Of a stretch of DNA of 64,000 bases, positions 44,327 to 52,104 are shown in pieces. Each line of letters opens with the position of its first letter. The first letter of the stretch is position 1. The stretch comes from JBFGFX01 sp965232455 (GTDB taxonomy: Bacteria; Pseudomonadota; Gammaproteobacteria; Steroidobacterales; Woeseiaceae). Made by a program: the position numbers and the translations under genes. The notes beneath the pieces are model-generated. The model was given only the letters and a program-made list of their open reading frames with translations, made no database searches and was not told the origin of the DNA. The stretch lies in assembly GCA_965232455.1 (NCBI GenBank), contig OZ246981.1, positions 62,001-126,000 on the forward strand, read 5' to 3'.

Positions 44327-45607
44327 CTAATCGCCCATTGCCGCTTGCAGACGTTCTACAAAATCGTAGACGTCTTCGTAGCTGTTGTATAGCGGGACCG
44401 GCGCGACGCGGATTACGTTCGGTTCGCGCCAATCCGCAATCACGTTCTGCGCAAGCAGCGTATCGAAAACCTCCTTGGGATCGCGGGATTGATCGCGTAT
44501 GACCAACGACAGCTGGCAGCCGCGAGCGTCGGCCGGCGTTATCGACTCGACCCGTCCGGCGAGCCTTTCCTGCAACAGGAAGTCCATGAATCCCGTGAGG
44601 CGGAGCGATTTTTCGCGGAGCTTTTCCATACCCGCCGCGGCGAAGATGTTCAGCGACGCGATGACGGGCGCCAGGGACAGTATGGGTGGGTTGCTCAGTT
44701 GCCAGAGGTCGGCGCCTTTTGCAGGCGTAAACGACGTGGCCATATTGAAACGCGTATTTTCCTCGTGACTCCACCAGCCGAGCAGTTGTTCGGATCCGTC
44801 CGCATCGAGGTGCCTGGCGTGCACGAACGCGCCGCCGATCGCGCCGGGTCCCGAGTTCAGGTATTTGTAGCTGCACCACGCTGCAAAGTCGGGTCCCCAC
44901 TCGTGCATTTCCAGCGGCACGTTGCCGATGGCGTGAGCCAGGTCGAAGCCGATTCGGCAACCGGCGCTGCGCGCCATTTCACACAGCGTCGGCATCGGCA
45001 GTACCTGCCCGTTGTAGTACTGTACGCCCGGCAGCAGGAGTAAGGCGACCTCTTCGCCTTCGCTTTCAAGGATCGCCTGCAGGTCTTCGACGAACAGCGG
45101 GCCGTCCGGTTCACGCGGCGACCATTCGACGAGCGAGTCGGCGGGATCGTGTCCGTGCAGTCGCAGTTGCGAGATGACCGCGAAGCGGTCCGACGGGAAC
45201 GCGGTGGATTCGATGACGATCTTGCGGCGTCCGCCGTCGGGGCGGTAGAACGTGACCATCATCAGATGCAGATTGACGGTCAGCGTATTCATGGCGACCA
45301 CTTCCCGTTCCTCGCCGCCGACCAGGGTGGCCAGACCTTCCCGCGCCAGGCGGTGATAGGGGAGCCAAGGGCGCCGCGCATGCAGATGACCCTCGACGCC
45401 CAGGTTCGCCCAGTCCTCGAGTTCTTCCTGGACGAACTGGGCGGCGAGTTTTGGCTGTACGCCAAGTGAATTGCCGCACAGGTACACACAACTCAATCCG
45501 TTTCTTTTTGGCGGAATATTGAATTGCTCGCGGTAAGCGCCGAGCGGGTCCGCCGCGTCCAGCGCCTGTACGAACTCGGGCGTGGCTTCGTAAGCGATCT
45601 CAGTCAT
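44327..45607 (-). CDS. kynU: kynureninase
   Basis: 426 residues, the usual length. The PLP lysine lies in WCSYKYLNSGPGAIGGAFVH, with the preceding DLAHAIGNVPL and VYLCGNSLGVQP near the start. It cleaves 3-hydroxykynurenine to 3-hydroxyanthranilate and alanine (and kynurenine to anthranilate). Its ATG overlaps the end of the ACMSD gene by four bases. Together with kmo it delivers the substrate for the two following dioxygenase/decarboxylase steps. Confidence 0.94.
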   Translation of the reverse strand: MTEIAYEATPEFVQALDAADPLGAYREQFNIPPKRNGLSCVYLCGNSLGVQPKLAAQFVQEELEDWANLGVEGHLHARRPWLPYHRLAREGLATLVGGEEREVVAMNTLTVNLHLMMVTFYRPDGGRRKIVIESTAFPSDRFAVISQLRLHGHDPADSLVEWSPREPDGPLFVEDLQAILESEGEEVALLLLPGVQYYNGQVLPMPTLCEMARSAGCRIGFDLAHAIGNVPLEMHEWGPDFAAWCSYKYLNSGPGAIGGAFVHARHLDADGSEQLLGWWSHEENTRFNMATSFTPAKGADLWQLSNPPILSLAPVIASLNIFAAAGMEKLREKSLRLTGFMDFLLQERLAGRVESITPADARGCQLSLVIRDQSRDPKEVFDTLLAQNVIADWREPNVIRVAPVPLYNSYEDVYDFVERLQAAMGD

Positions 45608-46632
45608 ACCGTGCTGACGGGCCTCAGGTAGCTCTCCCGTTCGAGATTCAGCCAGCTGAGCGCCGAGTCGGCCAGCAGCCGGTCGCGGGTTACCGCATTG
45701 AGCTTCATCGATTCGATCAGCTCACCGGGATGGTGTTCGCCGAGCGGGAACGGATAATCGCTGCCGAGCGCGATACACTCGGCTCCGAAGAGATCCAGCA
45801 TGTACTGCATCATCGCCTCGTCGTGTACCAGGGAATCGACGAAGAACTGGCCTATGTATTCGCGCGGATTCCGTTCATTGTGCGTAGCGACGATGTCAGG
45901 ACGCACGTTGAAGCCATGTTCGAGGCGACCGATGATTCCCGGAAACGCGCCGCCGCCATGGGCAAACGCGACCCTGAGATTCGGCAGTTTCTCGAACACG
46001 CCGCCAAAGATGAGCGAACAGATGCTGAGTGCGGTCTCGGCCGGCATGCCGACAAGCCACGGCAGCCAGTACATGCCCATGCGCTCCTTGCCGAGCATTT
46101 GCCACGGATGGACAAAAACCGCCGCGCCAAGCTGTTCGGCCGCCTCCAGAATCGGAAAAATGCGCGGATCGTCCAGGTTCCAGCCATTGACGTGCGTGCC
46201 GATTTGCACGCCCGCGAGGCCCAGCGAGTTGGTGCAGCGCTCGAGTTCCCTGATCGCCAGGTCGGCGTGCTGCATCGGCAGCGTACCGAGGCCGATGAAC
46301 CGCCGTGGATAGTCGTCAACCAGGCCGGCGATGTGGTCGTTCAGGAGTTTCGCCAGATCAGCCGTGTCCTCCGGTTTTGCCCAATAGCTGAACATGACCG
46401 GCACGGTCGACAGGACCTGCACGTCGACGCTGGTTGCGTCGCAGTCCCGAAGCCGCACCGACGGATCCCAACAGTTGGCTTCGACGTCGCGGAAGTGTTT
46501 GCCGTCGAGCATCATGCGTGCGCAGCCGGGACCATGGTGTTCGAGCTGCACGAAACCGCCGTAGCCGTAGCGTTCACGAAGATCCGGCCAATTCTCCGGC
46601 AATATGTGCGTGTGTATGTCGATCTTCAGCAT
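45604..46632 (-). CDS. nbaD: 2-amino-3-carboxymuconate-6-semialdehyde decarboxylase
   Basis: 342 residues. An amidohydrolase-type decarboxylase with HTH at the start of the barrel (IDIHTHILPENWPDL), a VFVHPWQMLG strand and the FAHGGGAFPGIIGR segment with metal/catalytic His. GSDYPFPLGEH carries the Asp. It converts ACMS from the adjacent 3-hydroxyanthranilate dioxygenase to 2-aminomuconate semialdehyde. It lies three bases after nbaC. Confidence 0.93.
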   Translation of the reverse strand: MLKIDIHTHILPENWPDLRERYGYGGFVQLEHHGPGCARMMLDGKHFRDVEANCWDPSVRLRDCDATSVDVQVLSTVPVMFSYWAKPEDTADLAKLLNDHIAGLVDDYPRRFIGLGTLPMQHADLAIRELERCTNSLGLAGVQIGTHVNGWNLDDPRIFPILEAAEQLGAAVFVHPWQMLGKERMGMYWLPWLVGMPAETALSICSLIFGGVFEKLPNLRVAFAHGGGAFPGIIGRLEHGFNVRPDIVATHNERNPREYIGQFFVDSLVHDEAMMQYMLDLFGAECIALGSDYPFPLGEHHPGELIESMKLNAVTRDRLLADSALSWLNLERESYLRPVSTV

Positions 46633-46635
46633 TGC

Positions 46636-47151
46636 TCAGTTCGGCATTGGCATGACTGCGCCGCACTTTCTGCAAGTTCGATTCTCCTCCGACCCGTAGA
46701 ACCTGTCGAAGATCGGCGGCAGCTGCCCCACGATATCGCTGATGTACAGGTACTCTTCGTGCAATTTGTTGTTGCAGTTCTCGCAAAACCACATGAATCC
46801 ATCGAGTTCGTGGGGCAGACGCTTGCGTTCGATCACCAGGCCAATCGTATTCTCGAAACGCTGCGGAGAGTGCGGCACCTTTGGCGGCAACAGCAGAATC
46901 TCGCCCTCGCCGATCGGAATGTCCACCCGTTCGCCGTCCTGGATGGTTTTCAGCAACATTTCGCCTTCAATCTGGTAAAAGAATTCCGGTCCTTCGTCGT
47001 AATGGTAGTCCGTCCGAGAGTTGGGTCCGCCAACCACCATGACGATGAAGTCGTTTTCCTCGAATACCTGCTGATTGCAGACCGGGGGTCGAAGTTGCTC
47101 GCGATGCTCGTCGATCCACCGCTGAAAGTTGAACGCCGTTAGTGATTGCAC
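46636..47151 (-). CDS. nbaC: 3-hydroxyanthranilate 3,4-dioxygenase
   Basis: 171 residues from GTG 47151, with GGAG eight bases upstream; the frame open to 47190 is not used. A single-cupin iron dioxygenase: DYHYDEGPEFFYQIEG gives His and Glu, and PPKVPHSPQRF the second His. The C-terminal cysteine pairs CENC and CRKC form the extra rubredoxin-like metal site typical of bacterial HAO. It opens 3-hydroxyanthranilate to ACMS. Confidence 0.94.
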   Translation of the reverse strand: MQSLTAFNFQRWIDEHREQLRPPVCNQQVFEENDFIVMVVGGPNSRTDYHYDEGPEFFYQIEGEMLLKTIQDGERVDIPIGEGEILLLPPKVPHSPQRFENTIGLVIERKRLPHELDGFMWFCENCNNKLHEEYLYISDIVGQLPPIFDRFYGSEENRTCRKCGAVMPMPN

Positions 47152-47156
47152 TGCGC

Positions 47157-47594
47157 CTACTCCGTTGACTGACCGGCTCTTGCGATGCACTTCAACTCGA
47201 TCGCAATGGGTGTCGGTAATCGGTTGACTTCAACCGTTGTGCGGCACGGCCCGGTTTCGATCGAAAAGTACTCGGCATACACGCGGTTGAAGGTTGCAAA
47301 ATCCCGCTCGATGTCGGTTAGAAACACCGTTACGTCGACCAGATCGTCCCAGGACGCGGAGGCGCTCTCCAGCACCGATTTTACGTTGGCAAACACGGCG
47401 TGGCACTGCGCCTCGATGTCGTAGTCGGCGATCGAGCCGTCTTCGTCCAGCGTCACCCCGGGGATTTGGCCGCCGCCGGGCGGGCGGGGACCGATTCCGG
47501 ATAGGAACAAACAGTCGCCGAGTCGCCTGGCGTGCGGGTATGCGCCGACCGGCGCGGGCGCGCCATCGGCGAATATGCTTTTGTCACCTGCCAT
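47157..47594 (-). CDS. nbaF: RidA family 2-aminomuconate deaminase
   Basis: 145 residues of the RidA/YjgF fold, with the conserved FLSGIGPRP and VTVFLTDIERDFATFN segments and the essential Arg in GPCRTTVEVNRLP. In the kynurenine-linked nitrobenzoate pathway a RidA-type protein is the 2-aminomuconate deaminase, and the gene's place five bases before nbaC makes that the likely role. The aminomuconate-semialdehyde dehydrogenase expected between the decarboxylase and this step is not in the window. Confidence 0.82.
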   Translation of the reverse strand: MAGDKSIFADGAPAPVGAYPHARRLGDCLFLSGIGPRPPGGGQIPGVTLDEDGSIADYDIEAQCHAVFANVKSVLESASASWDDLVDVTVFLTDIERDFATFNRVYAEYFSIETGPCRTTVEVNRLPTPIAIELKCIARAGQSTE

Positions 47595-47616
47595 GTTTTG
47601 AATATTCTCCCGTTCC

Positions 47617-47647
47617 AGTGTACCGCGTCACGCCCGGCATTTGTCAC
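47617..47647 (-). promoter_or_regulatory. possible promoter of the kynurenine operon
   Basis: On the minus strand GTGACA (47647-47642) and TACACT (47622-47617) are separated by 19 bases, 23 bases before the nbaF ATG; the spacer is longer than ideal. Confidence 0.3.
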
Positions 47648-47673
47648 GGCAAGCGAATCGGCGGCGACCGTCC

Positions 47674-48498
47674 TCAACGACCGTCCTCCTGACACCGCAC
47701 CTCGCTGATTTTTGCCTTTTTTGTGAGTTTGACGGCGGTGAGCTGCCTGCCCCAGACACAGCCCGTGTCCAGCGAGATCAGGTCGTCGCTGACGATCAGA
47801 CCGAGCGCCGACCAGTGGCCAAAGACGATCCTCGTGCCCGCCCAGCGGGGCGCTTCCGCCTCGAACCAGGGGATCAGGTTTTTCCGCGCTTTGTCGGGCG
47901 GCCCCTTGTGGGTGAGGTTCACGCGGCCATCGCGGTAGATCATACGCATGCGAGTCAGCGCATTGATGATGAAGCGAATTCGCCCGGCGCCCTTCAAACT
48001 GCCGTCCCAGCGCGTCGGCCGGCTGCCGTACATATGCTTCAGCACCCACTGATACCTGTTACTCTGCAGCAGCGATTCGACTTCGGCAGCGCGCCGCAAG
48101 GCCTTTTTTACGCTCCACTGGGGCGGCAATCCCGCATGCACCATCATCGTCTCGATACGCTCGTCGTAGTGTGCAAGCGGCCTCCGGCGCAGCCAGTCCA
48201 ACAACTCCTCGGCGTCCTTGGCGGCGAGAACCTTCCGAAGCGAATCGAAATGCGTATCCGAGTATCGAACGTCGTGGCCCAGCGCCAGCAGGTGCAGATC
48301 GTGGTTGCCCAGCACGGAAATCGCCGCGTTGCCCAGCGACTTCACGTAACGCAGGGTCTTGAGAGACTTCGGTCCCCGGTTGACGAGATCACCGGTCAGC
48401 CACAGGCGGTCATTGGTCGGGTCGAAACGAATCTTGTCCAGCAGCCGGCGAAACGGATCGTAGCAACCCTGCAGGTCGCCGATTGCATAAATGGCCAA
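47674..48498 (-). CDS. apaH: diadenosine tetraphosphatase, symmetrical
   Basis: 274 residues. Calcineurin-like phosphoesterase motifs are DLQGCYDPF, GDLVNRGPKSLKT, GNHDLHLLA and the HAGLPPQW strand. It hydrolyses Ap4A to two ADP. It lies 27 bases after apaG, in the gene order of E. coli, and ends the lptD-surA-pdxA-rsmA-apaG-apaH transcript. A 79-base gap separates it from the kynurenine operon. Confidence 0.96.
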   Translation of the reverse strand: MAIYAIGDLQGCYDPFRRLLDKIRFDPTNDRLWLTGDLVNRGPKSLKTLRYVKSLGNAAISVLGNHDLHLLALGHDVRYSDTHFDSLRKVLAAKDAEELLDWLRRRPLAHYDERIETMMVHAGLPPQWSVKKALRRAAEVESLLQSNRYQWVLKHMYGSRPTRWDGSLKGAGRIRFIINALTRMRMIYRDGRVNLTHKGPPDKARKNLIPWFEAEAPRWAGTRIVFGHWSALGLIVSDDLISLDTGCVWGRQLTAVKLTKKAKISEVRCQEDGR

Positions 48499-48525
48499 GC
48501 GAACTCTCTCTTGGAGAAAGAGGCG

Positions 48526-48903
48526 TCAGTGCAAAAGACCGGGAACGGCCAGCGTGAAGGCCGGAATCGGCGCCTCGAAGTCGGTGCCATTGTCTGCCTG
48601 CATTCGGTAGCGGCCATGCATCGAACCGACCGGTGTTTCGATGACCGCTCCGCTCGAATAGCGGAACTCCTCGCCGGGATTGAGATGCGGCTGTTCGCCG
48701 ACCACACCGTCGCCGTCAACCTCCTGCACCTTGCCGTTGCCGTCGGTAATGACCCAGTGCCGGCTGAGTAAACGCGCGGCCACGCTGCCCTGATTCGCGA
48801 TGGTGATCGTGTACGCAAATACGTATCTCCCGATATCGGGATCCGACTGATCGTCTATGTAGTCGGTGGCAACGTTTATGCTGATTTCGCAGTCGTTGTA
48901 CAT
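48526..48903 (-). CDS. apaG: ApaG protein (DUF525, beta-sandwich)
   Basis: 125 residues, typical length. The conserved features are FAYTITIANQGSVAARLLSRHWVITD and EVDGDGVVGEQPHLNPGEEFRYSSG. It is a small Ig-like/fibronectin-like fold protein implicated in Co2+/Mg2+ homeostasis in Salmonella; its biochemical function remains unclear. It is encoded between rsmA and apaH, 87 bases after rsmA, as in other gammaproteobacteria. Confidence 0.95.
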   Translation of the reverse strand: MYNDCEISINVATDYIDDQSDPDIGRYVFAYTITIANQGSVAARLLSRHWVITDGNGKVQEVDGDGVVGEQPHLNPGEEFRYSSGAVIETPVGSMHGRYRMQADNGTDFEAPIPAFTLAVPGLLH

Positions 48904-48990
48904 ATTCTTTGCCGCGGAGTCCGGATGCGTGCATTCTACATGACTTCGATGACGAATTATTGCGCCTGAAACGCCCGTTTCGTCGGGCGC

Positions 48991-49770
48991 CTACGCCTCG
49001 TCCGTGCGCTTCGCCAGCCGAACCCAGGTTTCGATGGGTACTTCTTCGGCTCGCATCGCCGGATCGATACCGACGGAGCGAAGCTGTGCATCGCTGACGC
49101 GGCCCTTGAGCGCGTTATGCAAGGTCTTTCGGCGCTGCGAAAACGCCTGGGTAACCAGGCTGCGCAGCTCGTCCACGTCCCCAGGGTCGATCGCTCCGGT
49201 CGATTTCGGTCGCATGCGCACGACGGACGAAGTGACCTTCGGCGGCGGTGTGAACGACGCCGGTTCGACGTCGAAAACGGGCTCGACCTCGACGGAACAG
49301 CCGAGCATGACCGACAGGCGGCCATAACGCTTGTTTCCAGGCGTTGCGGCCATGCGATCGACCACTTCCTTCTGCAACATAAAATGCATATCGGCGATAT
49401 GTGTCCGGAACTCGATGAGTCTGAACAAAAGCGGCGTGGAGATGTTGTAGGGAAGATTGCCGACCACTCGCAGCTTCTCGCCGATGCCGGCAAAATCGAA
49501 TCGTAGTGCGTCGGCTTCGTGGACGTGCACATGCCCGGCCGAAGCGAACCGCTCGCGGAGTCGGGGAACGAGGTCGCGGTCGAACTCGATGAGATGCAGC
49601 TGCACGTCGAAACGCGACAAGGGACCGGTGATTGCACCCCGACCGGGCCCGATCTCGACGATAAGGTCGCCCCTGGCGGGCCGGATCGCCGCGACGATCC
49701 GATCGATGACCCCCGGGTCGGTCAGGAAATGCTGGCCGAACCGCTTCCGCGGCCGGTGTCTCCCGCTCAT
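48991..49770 (-). CDS. rsmA: 16S rRNA (adenine1518-N6/adenine1519-N6)-dimethyltransferase
   Basis: 259 residues. N-terminal RKRFGQHFLTDPGVI, SAM motif IVEIGPGRGAITGPL and the catalytic NLPYNISTPLL motif define KsgA/RsmA. It dimethylates two adjacent adenines in the 3' stem-loop of 16S rRNA. Its ATG overlaps the end of pdxA by four bases (ATGA), keeping the conserved pdxA-rsmA coupling. Confidence 0.97.
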   Translation of the reverse strand: MSGRHRPRKRFGQHFLTDPGVIDRIVAAIRPARGDLIVEIGPGRGAITGPLSRFDVQLHLIEFDRDLVPRLRERFASAGHVHVHEADALRFDFAGIGEKLRVVGNLPYNISTPLLFRLIEFRTHIADMHFMLQKEVVDRMAATPGNKRYGRLSVMLGCSVEVEPVFDVEPASFTPPPKVTSSVVRMRPKSTGAIDPGDVDELRSLVTQAFSQRRKTLHNALKGRVSDAQLRSVGIDPAMRAEEVPIETWVRLAKRTDEA

Positions 49771-50750
49771 CTCGACGCCAGCGCGGTTGCGAGCTCCACG
49801 GCTGCGAGCATGCTGCCCGTATCGGCCCGCCCCGTGCCCGCGATATCCAAGGCCGTACCATGATCCACCGAACTGCGAACGATCGGCAGGCCCAGCGTCA
49901 CGTTGACCGCGGAACCGAAACCGGCGTACTTCAGAACGGGTAGGCCCTGATCGTGATACATCGCGAGCACGGCGTCGGCGTGGCCGCCTGCGGGCGTGAA
50001 CGCCGTGTCGGCGGGCAACGGTCCCCGGACGTTCATCGATTCGGCGCGGAAGCGGGCAACGACCGGCGCGATCACATCGGCATCTTCGCTGCCCAGATGC
50101 CCGCCTTCGCCTGCGTGCGGATTGAGTCCGCAGACGACAATTTCCGGCTCGTCGATGCCGAAACGCGTCTTCAGGTCTTCGTGCAGCACGCGGATGACGT
50201 CCGTCAGTCGCTCGCGGGTGATGTATGACGGCACGGCCGACAGCGGCATGTGCGTGCTCGCCAGCGCGACGCGCAGTTCGGCGGCGACCAGCAGCATGAC
50301 GGGTGTCGAGGCGCCGGTGAGTTCGGCCAGGTACTCTGTGTGGCCGGTGAACGGGATGCCCGCCTCATTGATCGTGCTCTTTTGCAACGGCGCCGTAACC
50401 ATCCCCGAGAACGTTCCGGACAGGCAGCCGTCAACCGCGGAACGCAGTCCGTCGAGCAGTGACCGGGAATTGGCCGGGTTCGGCGTTCCGCAAACCGCGG
50501 AGTCGGGCATTGGGTGCGACCAGACCGCAAGCGCGTTGTCCCTGGCCGCGGTGCTCGGTTTGGCGGGGTCGAACTCGACAATCCTGCAGTCGAGGCCCAG
50601 GCGTCTGGCCCGGCGATGCAAGACATCGGGGTCCGCCACGACAACGAGGCGTCGCGAATGCTCGGAGTCCGCGAGCGCCAGACAGAGTTCGGGACCTATG
50701 CCCGCCGGTTCGCCGGCGGTGACAACCAGCGGTCTGGGATCTGTCAACAC
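49767..50750 (-). CDS. pdxA: 4-hydroxythreonine-4-phosphate dehydrogenase
   Basis: 327 residues from GTG 50750. PdxA signatures: VTAGEPAGIGPELCLALA at the N-terminus, GHTEYLAELTGA with a metal-ligand His, LNPHAGEGGHLGSED, and MYHDQGLPVLKYAGFGSAVNVTLGLP near the end. It is an NAD-dependent step of pyridoxal-5'-phosphate synthesis. It follows surA after 24 bases and is coupled to rsmA. Confidence 0.97.
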   Translation of the reverse strand: MLTDPRPLVVTAGEPAGIGPELCLALADSEHSRRLVVVADPDVLHRRARRLGLDCRIVEFDPAKPSTAARDNALAVWSHPMPDSAVCGTPNPANSRSLLDGLRSAVDGCLSGTFSGMVTAPLQKSTINEAGIPFTGHTEYLAELTGASTPVMLLVAAELRVALASTHMPLSAVPSYITRERLTDVIRVLHEDLKTRFGIDEPEIVVCGLNPHAGEGGHLGSEDADVIAPVVARFRAESMNVRGPLPADTAFTPAGGHADAVLAMYHDQGLPVLKYAGFGSAVNVTLGLPIVRSSVDHGTALDIAGTGRADTGSMLAAVELATALASR

Positions 50751-50774
50751 CAGGGTCCGTCGACAGCGCAGGCC

Positions 50775-52097
50775 CTAGATGCGTATTTCGACATAGGCTT
50801 CGTCACGGATGCGCCGGACCCAGAGTTCCGCCTCGTTCGCGAGTTTGCTGTTCCGCACGCGTTCAATGCAGCTTCGCTCTTTTACTTCTTCCGTGTTGTC
50901 GTAAGTGCGTCGCCCCTGAACTTCGAGGATATGCCAACCAAAGCGCGTCTCGAACGGTTCCGAGAGCACGTTCATGTCGATCTCATTGGCGACCTTCTCG
51001 AATTCGGGCACAAACGTGCCGGGTCCCGTCCAACCCATTTCACCGCCGCTGTTTGCCGATCCCGGATCGTCCGAGTAAAGCTTCGCGACCTCGGCGAAAT
51101 CGTCGCCCGCCAGGATTTGCTCGCGCGCTTCCCTGACTTTTTGCAGTGCCGTGTCCTTATCGATGATCTCATTGGGTGTGACCAGTATGTGACGCACTTG
51201 CACCTGGTCGATCTCGCTTCGCTGATTCACGCCGCGCAGTTCGTCGACCTTGACGATGTGATAGCCGCTCACGGCGCGTATCGGCGTCGAAAAATCGCCG
51301 GCCGCCATCGGGCCGACGACGTCGGCGAACAAAGTCGGTAGCTGATCGCCCTTACGCCAGTCGAGTGAGCCGCCCTGCAATGCCGTTTGACTGTCGGAAT
51401 GCTGGATAGCCAGGGTCGCGAATTCGGCGCCGGCCTGAAGCTGTTGATGGACCTCGTTTGCTTCCTTTTCCGCTTCTGCAAACTGTTCGGCAGTGGCGGA
51501 ATCGGGCACCGAAATCAGGATGTGCGAAAGACGGTATTCCGAGTTGCCGACGACGTTGCCCTCGAGGTCGGCGATGCAGGTTTCGATCTCCCGCGGAGCA
51601 ACCGAGATCCGACCGACAACGTCAATCTGTCGCAGCTGCTCCAGGATCAGCTGGGTTCTCATTTCGCGCCGGTACTGGCCGTAATCGATGCCTTCCTCGG
51701 CGAGTTTTTCCGGAAGCTGTTCAAAGGCGATATCGTTTTGGAGGGCGATGTTGGCGAGCGCCGAATTCAGCATCTGGTCCGATATCTGGATGCCGATACG
51801 GTCGGCGCGCTGCAGCTGAATCTGCTCCACGATGAGCTGTTCAAGGACCTGCTCCTGGACCACGTTCGGCGGGGGTAACCTCAAACCTTCCCGCTGTGCG
51901 CGCGCCGTTATGGCGGCGAGTTGCTCATCGAGCTGGCTTCTCAGCACCACGCCTTCGTTGACGATGGCGGCGATGCCGTCCAGGCGCGTACCTGTCTCCG
52001 AGAGTCCCTGCGGGGTGGATTCCGGCGCTTCCTGGGCAACGCCCACCGACGCGCCCAGCAGCGCTAAGCCTGATAGTAAATATTTGATTTTATTCAT
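50775..52097 (-). CDS. surA: periplasmic chaperone and peptidyl-prolyl isomerase SurA
   Basis: 440 residues from ATG 52097; the open frame back to 52172 overlaps lptD and is not used. It has a signal peptide (1-21), a SurA N-domain (IAAIVNEGVVLRSQLDEQL...LEQLIVEQIQLQRADRIGI) and two parvulin domains beginning near YRLSHILISVP and VQVRHILVTPNEI. It chaperones outer-membrane proteins, including LptD encoded seven bases upstream. A weak ribosome site suggests coupling to lptD. Confidence 0.95.
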   Translation of the reverse strand: MNKIKYLLSGLALLGASVGVAQEAPESTPQGLSETGTRLDGIAAIVNEGVVLRSQLDEQLAAITARAQREGLRLPPPNVVQEQVLEQLIVEQIQLQRADRIGIQISDQMLNSALANIALQNDIAFEQLPEKLAEEGIDYGQYRREMRTQLILEQLRQIDVVGRISVAPREIETCIADLEGNVVGNSEYRLSHILISVPDSATAEQFAEAEKEANEVHQQLQAGAEFATLAIQHSDSQTALQGGSLDWRKGDQLPTLFADVVGPMAAGDFSTPIRAVSGYHIVKVDELRGVNQRSEIDQVQVRHILVTPNEIIDKDTALQKVREAREQILAGDDFAEVAKLYSDDPGSANSGGEMGWTGPGTFVPEFEKVANEIDMNVLSEPFETRFGWHILEVQGRRTYDNTEEVKERSCIERVRNSKLANEAELWVRRIRDEAYVEIRI

Positions 52098-52104
52098 AAA
52101 AAAT

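Noticed and set aside
45730..47142. A 470-codon plus-strand frame opposite nbaD and nbaC.
   Set aside because: It is a shadow of the kynurenine genes, whose motifs are unmistakable.
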